A DNA stretch of 14,080 nucleotides, taken from positions 1-14,080 of the forward strand of contig PKYX01000167.1 in the NCBI GenBank assembly GCA_003132825.1, read 5' to 3'. Positions 1 through 6,447 of this stretch are shown in pieces. The notes beneath the pieces are model-generated. The model was given only the letters and a program-made list of their open reading frames with translations. It was not told where the DNA came from and searched no databases. Each line of letters begins with the position of its first letter. Positions within the stretch are counted from its first letter, which is position 1. The stretch is from Acidobacteriaceae bacterium. GTDB lineage: Bacteria; Acidobacteriota; Terriglobia; Terriglobales; Acidobacteriaceae. The translations under genes were made by a program, and so were the position numbers.

Positions 1-261
1 GATCAGGCCCACGGGCAGTTTTTAGTCAGTATTGCCGGCAAGAACGTCTGGATCACCGTCTCCGGCCATCTGGGATCGAGGGATGGCTATGCCACCTTCG
101 AGCCCACCGAATTCAAAGTCGGCGACTTGAATGTCCCGGTCTCGCTGGTGAATGGCGCGTTGCAGCAGAGGTTGGCGGAGCAGCACGACCGGATGAAGCT
201 GCCTGACAACGTCGGTGGCATCAAGGTGGAAAACGGTCAGCTGGTTCTCACCCAAAAATAG
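1..261 (+). CDS. 3' end of an unidentified protein (partial)
   Basis: This is the last 86 codons of a + strand gene whose start lies outside the window. The frame is open from base 1 to a TAG at 259-261. The visible peptide has a beta-rich first part (FLVSIAGKNVWITVSGHLG). It then has a charged helix-like stretch (VNGALQQRLAEQHDRMKLP) and a short beta end (GIKVENGQLVLTQK). The phrase 'plus valine-rich strand, then NGxLxxRL helix, then KVENGxLVL' resembles the C-terminus of lipid- or membrane-associated beta-sheet domains, but I cannot name the family from this fragment. The gene converges on the GH1 gene with only 7 bases between the two stop codons. Reality as a coding region is likely; function is unknown. 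Confidence 0.7.
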   Translation, partial: DQAHGQFLVSIAGKNVWITVSGHLGSRDGYATFEPTEFKVGDLNVPVSLVNGALQQRLAEQHDRMKLPDNVGGIKVENGQLVLTQK

Positions 262-268
262 AATCTCT

Positions 269-1732
269 TCACCGGGCTCTGGGTTCCGCGGGCAGCGCAT
301 TTTCCCCCGCCACGCGTCCATACCATTGGCCGGACTCTTTCATGATCCGCTTCTGCGTCTTGAAATCCACATACACCAACCCGAAACGCTGACTGAAGCC
401 TTCTTCCCACTCAAAGTTGTCCATCAGACTCCAGGCATGGTAGCCGCGCACGTCAGCGCCGTCATGAATGGCGCGCGCCAGTTCACTCAAATATCCGCGG
501 TGATAGTCCAGGCGCCGTCGATCGTGAATCTGTCCGTCCGGACCGGGGGCGTCTTCATACGAACAGCCATTTTCGGTGATCTCGATCACCGGCCGGCCGT
601 AGTCTCGCGTGATCCGGGTCACCATGTCATACATGGCTTTCGGCCATACTTCCCAGTCGAAAGCTGTTCTTGGACCTTGCGTGCCTTGGCCAAGTTTCGC
701 CGGAAGGAGCCAGAACTGGGGATTGAGCAGCCGCTCCGTCGCGCTGGGCGCGGACACGACGGTTCGGTCATACAGATTGACGCCGATGAAGTCGAGCGGG
801 ACGCGAGTCTGCTCCATGTCCCCCGACTTCACTCCCATCAAATAGCCGGGGGGCACGGCCAGGGCGTCGGGATAGCGTCCCTTGAGCGCCGGCTCAAGAA
901 ACCATAGGTTGCGGTAACGGTGTGCCCGTTCGGCTGCCAGCCTGTCTTCCTCCGACGCGCTCGCCGGTTCACAGGGGGACATGTTGAATGCGGAACCCGC
1001 GCGGGCCTGCGACTGTTCCGCCTTCAAGGCGCGAAATGCCTTGCCCTGCGCCAGATTTGCGGTGTGCGTGGCCTGCAGAGTGGCATGCAGGCTCTTTCGC
1101 CCCGGCGCTTTCTTCCCGTTGAGATAGCCATCTGTGGTGAAAACCACGGCCTCGTTGAGCAGAATCCAATCGGAAACGCGTCCGCCGAGAGCTCGCGCCA
1201 CGATCGCGACGTAGTCGGCGAAACGGTCCGCGGTGTCACGGTTGGGCCAGCCTCCCGCCTCTTCCAAGGCTTGCGGCAGATCCCAATGATACAGAGTGAG
1301 GAAGGGACGAATCTTGGCCTCGAGCAGCGCGTCGACCAGGCGACGATAGAAATCCAAGCCTTTGGGGTTGGGCTGTCCCGATCCGGAAGGCTGGATGCGT
1401 GGCCAGGAGACAGAAAAGCGATAACTTTTCAGATTCAACGCTCGCATCAACTCGATATCTTCGCGATAGCGATGATAGTGATCGCAGGCCACGTCGCCGG
1501 TGTCGAGGTTCTTAATCTTGCCCGGAGTATGGGCAAAGCGGTCCCAAATGGATTCGCTCTTGCCATCTTCGTTCCACGCGCCTTCAATCTGGTAGGCGGC
1601 GGTTGCGGTGCCCCACCAGAAGTCTTTCGGGAATGCGATGGGGAAGCTCGCATTCGGTGCCGCGGAAAACGGATTCGTTCCTCTCCAAGCATCCAGCCGG
1701 GCGGCCAGTGTGGTCCCCACGACCGATCTCAC
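269..1732 (-). CDS. GH1 family beta-glucosidase, probably Tat-exported
   Basis: Glycoside hydrolase family 1, a retaining beta-glycosidase that releases terminal sugars from beta-linked glucosides or related disaccharides. Numbered from the GTG at 1732, the landmarks are FWWGTATAAYQIEG (38-51, with the sugar-binding Gln), HWDLP (149-153), the acid/base Glu194 in LLNEA, NLY (319-321), the nucleophile Glu387 in ITENG, and the sugar-binding SLMDNFEWEEGF near the C-terminus. The length, 487 aa, fits the family. The residue after the acid/base Glu is Ala where GH1 enzymes almost always have Pro (NEP). No ATG/GTG/TTG precedes 1732 in frame, yet the frame stays open to 1810. It encodes SHTRREFVRS just upstream, a twin-arginine motif, so the true start is probably a rare CTG at 1754-1756 (8 extra residues), with GGGAG about 10 nt before it. 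This gene may be co-transcribed with the secreted protein upstream (gap about 70-90 nt). Family assignment is certain; substrate is not known. Confidence 0.95.
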   Translation of the reverse strand: MRSVVGTTLAARLDAWRGTNPFSAAPNASFPIAFPKDFWWGTATAAYQIEGAWNEDGKSESIWDRFAHTPGKIKNLDTGDVACDHYHRYREDIELMRALNLKSYRFSVSWPRIQPSGSGQPNPKGLDFYRRLVDALLEAKIRPFLTLYHWDLPQALEEAGGWPNRDTADRFADYVAIVARALGGRVSDWILLNEAVVFTTDGYLNGKKAPGRKSLHATLQATHTANLAQGKAFRALKAEQSQARAGSAFNMSPCEPASASEEDRLAAERAHRYRNLWFLEPALKGRYPDALAVPPGYLMGVKSGDMEQTRVPLDFIGVNLYDRTVVSAPSATERLLNPQFWLLPAKLGQGTQGPRTAFDWEVWPKAMYDMVTRITRDYGRPVIEITENGCSYEDAPGPDGQIHDRRRLDYHRGYLSELARAIHDGADVRGYHAWSLMDNFEWEEGFSQRFGLVYVDFKTQKRIMKESGQWYGRVAGENALPAEPRAR

Positions 1733-1823
1733 GAATTCACGACGGGTATGGCTCAGGATAGGGGGTCTCCCTGCGGAAAATCCTCCCGCGGAACCTTCAG
1801 TCCATGGTCATGGTCGTTCGCAT

Positions 1824-3221
1824 TCACTGTCCGGGCGTTCCCTCAAACAGAGGCCACAGCTGATTTCCAATCACACGGTACAGTGCAAACGCAGTGCCCG
1901 CATCGGACACCTTGCGGAAAAGCAACTCGGCGCGGCCGTCCCCATCGGCATCGACTGCATCAATCAGGTCGTAGCGCGGAAGCACGTCCAGGTGCGCGGT
2001 GTCGGTCAGCGCGGAGAAGGCCTTGTGCAGCTCCCCATAAATGTCGCTGCGAGCGACCAGCGTGATGGTGTACTCGAAACCCGGAGGGCCGCTGTTTCGC
2101 CCGGGAGGCATGTGCGCCGTCGCGGTCAGCACCAGTACCGGCTCATTGCTGCTCGAGAGGTCGAACACGTGGAGCTGCACATCGCCAAAGACGGGTTGCA
2201 GGGACTTGGGCGGCGGAGCGGCTTTGCCGGCACGAGAGGCGCGGGGGGAGGGCGGAGCGCCCACCGTCGCCGCCACCAGTTGCTGCACGCGGTCGCGGAT
2301 TTCAACCGCCGCCATCGCCAGAGTCTTCTTGCGGAACTCGTCCTCCTCCCCCGGCTTCATCGGATAAGTATAGGGATGGGGTTCTGGGCCACCGGCATCT
2401 GAAATCGCTGGAATGACTTGGACGGCGCCGGTCGAGACGGTAGCCAACGCGGCGTTTGCCGGCGCGGGCGCGGACCCCTTGATCGACGGCCCAGCCGGTG
2501 CAGGGGGAGGAAAGTCGTCACTCGGCAGCGGAGAGGGCTTGCCCCGCCGCAGGACGGGCCGGTTGCTGTCGTCTTCAGCAGATGGTGTCGGCGCGGTAGC
2601 AGCCGGGGGGGCAGGCGGCGGAGCAGCCGGAGCGACGGCTGGCGCGGAGGCCGCGGGCGGCGTGGTGCCCGCAGGCGGCGCCGTCGCAGCGCTGGTCGGC
2701 TGAGGTGCCGGTGCAGCGGGCTTGGGGCTTTCCGGCGCGGAACGGCGATGAAGAACGGGAGGCTTGTTCTCCTCGTCCATGTCAATCCCGCGCGGCCTGG
2801 ATTCGGCCTTCTGGGCGGTCTTACGAGGAGCCGAGCCCGCCGGCAGCCAAGTTCCCGCACCCAGCCAGGTTTTATTGGGCCCTTGCAGCGCGCCGCTTAC
2901 GGTGAACAAACCGAGCGAGCTGCCGGTTCGCTCCGCCTCGTACACGGTTCCGGTGTCAAGCGCCATGGGCACGGGCGCTGCTTTGTAGGCGCTGGCGTCG
3001 TAAAACTCCCCGTCGATCATGATGACGACCGGAACCAGATGGCCTTTGCCATTGGGCGCCAACTCCAGCAGGGCGAGCGCGCGCGGTCCCTTGTCGGCCT
3101 TCGGTCGCCCGGCAAACTGCGCGGGCGCCAGCGCCGCGCCAAGCAAAGCCAGCCCGGCTAGGGTGACGGACCGCCAGGAGTTGCGATATAACGTTCGAGA
3201 AGCCAAAGGAGATGCTGGCAT
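1824..3221 (-). CDS. secreted protein with Pro/Ala-rich linker and a DxDGDG repeat, function unknown
   Basis: 465 aa from the ATG at 3219-3221. Residues 1-38 form a signal peptide: a basic n-region with RTLYRNSWR, the hydrophobic stretch VTLAGLALLGAALA, and likely cleavage near APAQFA. An N-terminal domain (about 40-135) has beta strands, including HLVPVVIMIDGEFYDASAYK. A linker at about 150-285 is dominated by Pro and Ala and carries two related basic motifs, KPPVLHRR (153-160) and RPVLRRGKP (221-229). A C-terminal domain (286-465) contains helix EEDEFRKKTLAMAAVEIRDRVQQLV and then DAVDADGDGRAELLF (421-435), like an FG-GAP/VCBS calcium-binding loop. I do not recognise the family. It probably acts outside the inner membrane. 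An in-frame TTG at 3228-3230 gives a slightly longer reading, and a TTG at 3204-3206 is another possible start. A TATGAT box 8 nt upstream supports the ATG. The gene lies upstream of the GH1 gene on the same strand. Confidence 0.8.
   Translation of the reverse strand: MPASPLASRTLYRNSWRSVTLAGLALLGAALAPAQFAGRPKADKGPRALALLELAPNGKGHLVPVVIMIDGEFYDASAYKAAPVPMALDTGTVYEAERTGSSLGLFTVSGALQGPNKTWLGAGTWLPAGSAPRKTAQKAESRPRGIDMDEENKPPVLHRRSAPESPKPAAPAPQPTSAATAPPAGTTPPAASAPAVAPAAPPPAPPAATAPTPSAEDDSNRPVLRRGKPSPLPSDDFPPPAPAGPSIKGSAPAPANAALATVSTGAVQVIPAISDAGGPEPHPYTYPMKPGEEDEFRKKTLAMAAVEIRDRVQQLVAATVGAPPSPRASRAGKAAPPPKSLQPVFGDVQLHVFDLSSSNEPVLVLTATAHMPPGRNSGPPGFEYTITLVARSDIYGELHKAFSALTDTAHLDVLPRYDLIDAVDADGDGRAELLFRKVSDAGTAFALYRVIGNQLWPLFEGTPGQ
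3163..3192 (+). promoter_or_regulatory. putative promoter of bcp
   Basis: A -35-like GTGACG (3163-3168, 4 of 6), an 18-nt spacer, and a -10-like TATAAC (3187-3192, 5 of 6). The predicted start near 3199 gives a leader of about 20 nt that contains the AAAGGAGA Shine-Dalgarno (3205-3212). The promoter lies within the signal-peptide codons of the divergent gene, so the two transcription units overlap at their 5' ends. Confidence 0.4.
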
Positions 3222-3693
3222 GGATATCAATCATAAGGCCCCGGACTTCACTTTGCCCGATCAGAACGGTAAAGAAGTGTCACTGAAGGATTTTCGCGGA
3301 AACTACGTCGTCCTCTACTTTTATCCCCGCGCCGACACTCCGGGCTGCACCGTGGAAGCCTGTGAGTTCCGCGATGCTTACAAGAAGATCGAAAAAGCTG
3401 GCGCGGTTATTCTCGGCATTTCTCCGGACACCCCCAAGGCGCAGAAAAAATTTGAGGAAAAGTACACCCTGCCGTTCACCCTGCTGGGGGACGCCGACAA
3501 GACCGTGTGCAACGCTTTCGGAGTGATCCAGGAAAAGAACATGTATGGCAAGAAGGTGATGGGCGTAGCGCGCACGACCTTCCTCATCGGCCCCGACGGC
3601 AAGGTCAAACACATCTTTCACAAAGTAAAGCCCCAAGGCCATGCGGAGGAAGTTTTGGACTACCTCAAGACGGCGATGAAGGGTGCAGCATAA
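3220..3693 (+). CDS. bcp: thiol peroxidase, Bcp/PrxQ-type peroxiredoxin
   Basis: 157 aa, the usual size for bacterioferritin comigratory protein/PrxQ, a cytoplasmic peroxiredoxin that reduces hydrogen peroxide and organic peroxides using thioredoxin or similar donors. The thioredoxin fold begins with APDFTLPDQNG (7-17). The active site reads YPRADTPGCTVEAC, with peroxidatic Cys43 and resolving Cys48 five residues later, the atypical two-cysteine PrxQ arrangement. The conserved Arg is in GVARTTFLIGPDG. The start is the ATG at 3220, preceded by AAAGGAGA (3205-3212) at 7-nt spacing. Its ATG overlaps the opposite-strand ATG in a shared CATG. The 3-methyladenine glycosylase gene follows 22 nt downstream, so the two are probably co-transcribed. 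Confidence 0.95.
   Translation: MDINHKAPDFTLPDQNGKEVSLKDFRGNYVVLYFYPRADTPGCTVEACEFRDAYKKIEKAGAVILGISPDTPKAQKKFEEKYTLPFTLLGDADKTVCNAFGVIQEKNMYGKKVMGVARTTFLIGPDGKVKHIFHKVKPQGHAEEVLDYLKTAMKGAA
3230..3235 (-). promoter_or_regulatory. putative -10 box for the secreted Pro/Ala-rich protein
   Basis: On the minus strand this reads TATGAT, 5 of 6 matches to TATAAT. It ends 8 nt before the ATG at 3221, so transcription would start at or next to the ATG (leaderless mRNA). It lies inside the first codons of the divergent bcp gene. No convincing -35 is seen. No Shine-Dalgarno sequence precedes the ATG, which agrees with a leaderless message. Confidence 0.35.
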
Positions 3694-3715
3694 CTGCCAT
3701 GCCGCATCGCCGCGC

Positions 3716-4402
3716 ATGAGTTCCGGGGCCAAGTTCCGCAATGCCTTGCCCCGGAATTTCTACAACCGGGATCCGCGCGAGGTGAGCCGCGACCTGCTGG
3801 GTAAAGTGCTGGTGCGGCGCCGCAACGGCAAACTGCTAACCGGACGTATCGTCGAAGTCGAAGCTTACCTCGGAGCCGAGGACGCCGCCGCTCATTCCGC
3901 CGCAGGCCGCACCGCGCGGAACGCCGTGCTATTCGGGCCGCCCGGCCACTCCTATGTTTACTTCATCTACGGAAATCACTACTGCCTTAACGTGTCTTGC
4001 CTTCCCGATGGAGAAGCGGGAGGCGTCCTGTTTCGCGCGCTCGAGCCGCTTGCCGGTATCGAAACCATGAGCCGACTGCGGGAAGTCTCGGTGAACTGCG
4101 CTCGCGATCTCAGAAAACTCACCAGCGGACCGGGACGGTTGGCGGAAGCTTTTGGCATCACTCGGGAGCGTGACAATGGGAAAGACCTGTCGAGCGTCAC
4201 CTCCGGTTTGTGGGTCGCGAACGATGGGTTTCGTCCGCATCGCGTGCTGATCGGCCCCCGCATCGGGATCACCAAATCCTCTGCGCTCCCTTTGCGTTAC
4301 CTCATTGCCGGCAACCCGTTTGTTTCCGGACCCAGAGTCCCCCAGCAGTTGCCGAAAGACTCGCAGGTCTCGCCAGGTCCTGCCTCTCGTAAAAAGAGGT
4401 AG
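3716..4402 (+). CDS. mpg: 3-methyladenine DNA glycosylase, AAG/MPG family
   Basis: Alkyladenine DNA glycosylase of the AAG/MPG fold, a monofunctional base-excision enzyme that removes 3-methyladenine and other alkylated or deaminated purines. Seen in the sequence: LPRNFYNRDPREVSRDLLGKVLVRR at the N-terminus, the catalytic region GRIVEVEAYLGAEDAAAHS with the conserved Glu of the VExEAY motif, and RTARNAVLFGPPGHSYVYFIYGNHYCLNV, the classic nucleotide-flipping region. SGPGRLAEAFGI and GPRIGITKS follow further on. The length is 228 aa from the ATG at 3716, a little longer than many bacterial members because of a basic, low-complexity tail (about the last 25 residues, ending RKKR). No Shine-Dalgarno is seen at either candidate start. 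A GTG at 3683 would overlap bcp and add a non-conserved MQHNCHAASPR, so the ATG is preferred. The gene converges on panC with a 26-nt gap. Confidence 0.93.
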   Translation: MSSGAKFRNALPRNFYNRDPREVSRDLLGKVLVRRRNGKLLTGRIVEVEAYLGAEDAAAHSAAGRTARNAVLFGPPGHSYVYFIYGNHYCLNVSCLPDGEAGGVLFRALEPLAGIETMSRLREVSVNCARDLRKLTSGPGRLAEAFGITRERDNGKDLSSVTSGLWVANDGFRPHRVLIGPRIGITKSSALPLRYLIAGNPFVSGPRVPQQLPKDSQVSPGPASRKKR

Positions 4403-4428
4403 CAGCGAAATCGCTTTGCGACGCCTTC

Positions 4429-5271
4429 CTATCCCGGCAGCGCCAAGTTGTCGATCAGTCGCGTTGTCCCTACGAAGGCGGCCACGGCGGCCAGCGCCGG
4501 CCTGTCGACCTCGGTCAAGGGGTCGAGTGTCTGCGGGTCCACAATTTCAAAGTAGTCGAGCCGTACGGAGGGCTCCGCGGAGATTGTTCCTTTCCCGGCT
4601 CCGATGAGGCGGGCGGCATTCCGTTCCCCTCCGCCGAAATCTTTCTGCACCCGCACCAGCGAGCGATAGAGCGCCGGCGCCGCCCTGCGCTGCTCGAGGT
4701 CCAGATAGGTATTGCGCGAGCTCATCGCCAGACCGTCCGCCTCGCGCACAATGGGACAGGCAACAATCTCGACCGGCATGTGCAGGTCACGAACCATGCG
4801 GCGGATGATGGCCAGCTGGGCTGCATCTTTCTGTCCAAAGAAAGCACAATCCGGCTGGACGATATGAAATAGCTTGGCGACCACCGTAGTTACGCCGCGA
4901 AAATGTCCCGGCCGCGATTGACCGCAGAGTTTGTCGCTCAAGCCTTCCACCTGAACCCAGGTGCTTGAGCCGGGCGGATACATTTCCTCGGTCGAGGGCA
5001 CAAACAACAGGTCGACTCCTTCTTTCTCGAGGAGCTCGCGATCGCGTTCGAGCGAGCGGGGATATTGGTCCAGGTCCTCGTGCGGAGCAAACTGTGCGGG
5101 GTTTACAAAGATGGAAACCGCGACCGAGTCACATTGCTCGCGGGCGGCGCGTACCAGTGAAAGATGGCCTGCGTGCAGTGCGCCCATGGTGGGCACAAAG
5201 CCGAGGCGGCCCCCTTGGCGGCGCGTACGGCGGTGGGCGCGCATTTCCGCGGCCGTCTTACAGATCGTCAT
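4429..5271 (-). CDS. panC: pantothenate synthetase
   Basis: ATP-dependent condensation of pantoate with beta-alanine, the last step of pantothenate (vitamin B5) synthesis, in the cytoplasm. 280 aa, typical length. Seen: FVPTMGALHAGH (25-36), the HIGH-like nucleotide-binding signature of this cytidylyltransferase superfamily member; FVNPAQF (54-60); GHFRGVTTVVAKLF (121-134), pantoate site; FGQKDAAQ (144-151); and the KMSKS-like loop MSSRN (182-186). The C-terminal third (VRLDYFEIVDPQTLDPL) is the dimerisation/beta-alanine domain. The ATG at 5271 has no obvious Shine-Dalgarno. It follows the panB stop by 27 nt, so it is most likely translated from the panB-panC message. Confidence 0.97.
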   Translation of the reverse strand: MTICKTAAEMRAHRRTRRQGGRLGFVPTMGALHAGHLSLVRAAREQCDSVAVSIFVNPAQFAPHEDLDQYPRSLERDRELLEKEGVDLLFVPSTEEMYPPGSSTWVQVEGLSDKLCGQSRPGHFRGVTTVVAKLFHIVQPDCAFFGQKDAAQLAIIRRMVRDLHMPVEIVACPIVREADGLAMSSRNTYLDLEQRRAAPALYRSLVRVQKDFGGGERNAARLIGAGKGTISAEPSVRLDYFEIVDPQTLDPLTEVDRPALAAVAAFVGTTRLIDNLALPG

Positions 5272-5298
5272 GGGCGGGCGGATTACGATGCTTGGCCT

Positions 5299-6189
5299 CT
5301 AACGCCGCAACGCCCGCTTGCGTTCGAGTACGGTTTCGAGGGCTTGCTTGGTCTCTTCCGCCAGGTGGTAGGACTCCTCGTCGCTCGGATATCGTCGGGC
5401 CCTCACATCGGCGCGGAATGCCTCGACCGCATGCGTGATCAGCGCGGCTCCGTCGCCATAGCGGCGCACGAACTTGGCCGGAGGGCCGAAGGTCAGGTTC
5501 AAAATGTCGTGGAACACGAGCACCTGGCCGTCACAGTCAGGACCTGCCCCGATCCCGATGGTGGGTGCGCTGACCTCGGCGCTGATCAGCGCCGCGACTT
5601 CGCGCGGAATGCCTTCCAGATAGATCGCGGCCACGCCGGCGCGATCGAGGGCCACGGCGTCGCGCATGAGCTGTTCGACGTCGGCCAGCGACCTTCCCTG
5701 CACTTTGTATCCGCCCATGCGGTTCACCGACTGCGGGGTCAAGCCAATGTGGCCGGCAACGGGAATTTCGGCGTCGATGATGCAGCGGATCAGCTCAGCC
5801 CGCTTCTCCCCGCCTTCGATCTTCACTCCCTCGGCGCCAGCCTCTTTCACAAAGCGGGTGGCATTTCGAACGGCGTCCTGGGCGTCCACATGATAGGAAC
5901 CATAGGGCATATCGACGATCAGCAGGGCCTGCTTCACGCCGCGCCGCACTGCCCGAGCGTGATGCAGCATTTCGTCCATGGTGACAGAGAGGGTATTTTC
6001 GTAGCCGAGCATGGTCTGCGCCAGAGAATCGCCCACCAAGACAACGTCGATCCCAGCTTCGTCCACCAGACGGGCAGTGGCATAGTCGTAGGCGGTAATG
6101 CAGGTGATCGGTTCGTGACCAAGCTTCTTCAGCCGCAGGACCGCGGCCGTTACTTTTTGGCGAGACTCGCCAATCGGAGTGAGACTCAC
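5299..6189 (-). CDS. panB: 3-methyl-2-oxobutanoate hydroxymethyltransferase
   Basis: Transfers a hydroxymethyl group from 5,10-methylene-tetrahydrofolate to alpha-ketoisovalerate, giving ketopantoate, the first committed step to pantothenate. 296 aa, slightly longer than the E. coli enzyme because of an extended N-terminus and a basic C-terminal tail. Seen: ITAYDYATARLVDEAGIDVVLVGDS with the Mg-binding Asp54-Ser55 of GDS; Asp93 in VDMPYGSY; EGVKIEGG with Glu125; HIGLTPQSVNRMGGYKVQG (147-165); and the catalytic Glu192 in YLEGIP. The start is GTG (6187-6189) with an excellent GGAGG six nt upstream. It is first gene of the panB-panC pair; panD and panE are not in the window. Confidence 0.97.
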   Translation of the reverse strand: MSLTPIGESRQKVTAAVLRLKKLGHEPITCITAYDYATARLVDEAGIDVVLVGDSLAQTMLGYENTLSVTMDEMLHHARAVRRGVKQALLIVDMPYGSYHVDAQDAVRNATRFVKEAGAEGVKIEGGEKRAELIRCIIDAEIPVAGHIGLTPQSVNRMGGYKVQGRSLADVEQLMRDAVALDRAGVAAIYLEGIPREVAALISAEVSAPTIGIGAGPDCDGQVLVFHDILNLTFGPPAKFVRRYGDGAALITHAVEAFRADVRARRYPSDEESYHLAEETKQALETVLERKRALRR

Positions 6190-6227
6190 AATTTCCTCCA
6201 GTGCCCCTCCGCCGTTGGCGGATGGAG
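6190..6227 (-). promoter_or_regulatory. panB ribosome binding site inside a potential hairpin
   Basis: The minus-strand leader reads CUCCA, U, CCGCC, AAC, GGCGG, A, GGGGCAC, UGGAGG, AAAUU and then the GUG start. UCCGCC/GGCGGA forms a strong 6-bp hairpin (6208-6222). The outer CUCCA (6223-6227) is exactly complementary to the UGGAG (6196-6200) of the Shine-Dalgarno sequence, so the ribosome site could be masked. This is seen in sequence; regulation is inferred. Confidence 0.35.
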
Positions 6228-6356
6228 CCTGTCTACATCTTAGATGCTACAGCCGCTATTTTAGACCCCCCAAAGGTCGTTGGTCGATAGGATTGGCAGG
6301 CGGGGTTAGGCCGGTGTTCACCTGAATCCCGTCGCCTCAGTCGAAGCCCTATCATC

Positions 6357-6439
6357 TTCTGAATCCCGGCTTCTGAAGCCCGGGGTTCTAAAGTCCTGGT
6401 TCTGAAGTCCTGGCTCTGAAGTCCTGGTTCTGAAGCGCG
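6357..6439. repeat. degenerate 14-bp tandem repeat, about six units
   Basis: Units run TTCTGAATCCCGGC (6357-6370), TTCTGAAGCCCGGG (6371-6384), GTTCTAAAGTCCTGG (6385-6399, 15 nt), TTCTGAAGTCCTGG (6400-6413), CTCTGAAGTCCTGG (6414-6427) and a partial TTCTGAAGCGCG (6428-6439). The consensus is TTCTGAAGTCCTGG. The array lies between the end of the deoxynucleoside kinase gene and the panB promoter region, starting 8 nt beyond the kinase stop. It is noncoding on both strands as far as I can see. The rest of the 6190-6447 spacer holds only the panB leader and a TAAAAT (6258-6263, minus) that could be a panB -10 box. Confidence 0.85.
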
Positions 6440-6447
6440 CCGACCGC

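Noticed and set aside
215..907. + strand open frame of 230 codons at the end of the GH1 gene
   Set aside because: It overlaps two real genes, has no domain and no start context.
920..2065. Long + strand open frame (381 codons) antisense to the GH1 gene
   Set aside because: It runs across the GH1 gene and into the next gene, is Arg/Gly/Cys-rich without any domain, and has no ribosome site.
2413..3161. Open frames opposite the Pro/Ala-rich linker
   Set aside because: GC-rich Pro/Ala codons read backwards give Gly/Arg/Ala strings without stops; compositional artefact.
3683..3715. Longer GTG start for the 3-methyladenine glycosylase
   Set aside because: It overlaps bcp, adds a non-conserved MQHNCHAASPR, and has no ribosome site; the ATG at 3716 is closer to the family N-terminus.
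4403..4428. AGCG AAAT CGCT as a terminator between mpg and panC
   Set aside because: Only a 4-bp stem with no T tract on either strand.
5164..6243. Long + strand open frame (359 codons) antisense to panB and the start of panC
   Set aside because: PanB and PanC are unmistakable on the other strand; the + frame has no recognisable domain and is a GC-rich shadow.
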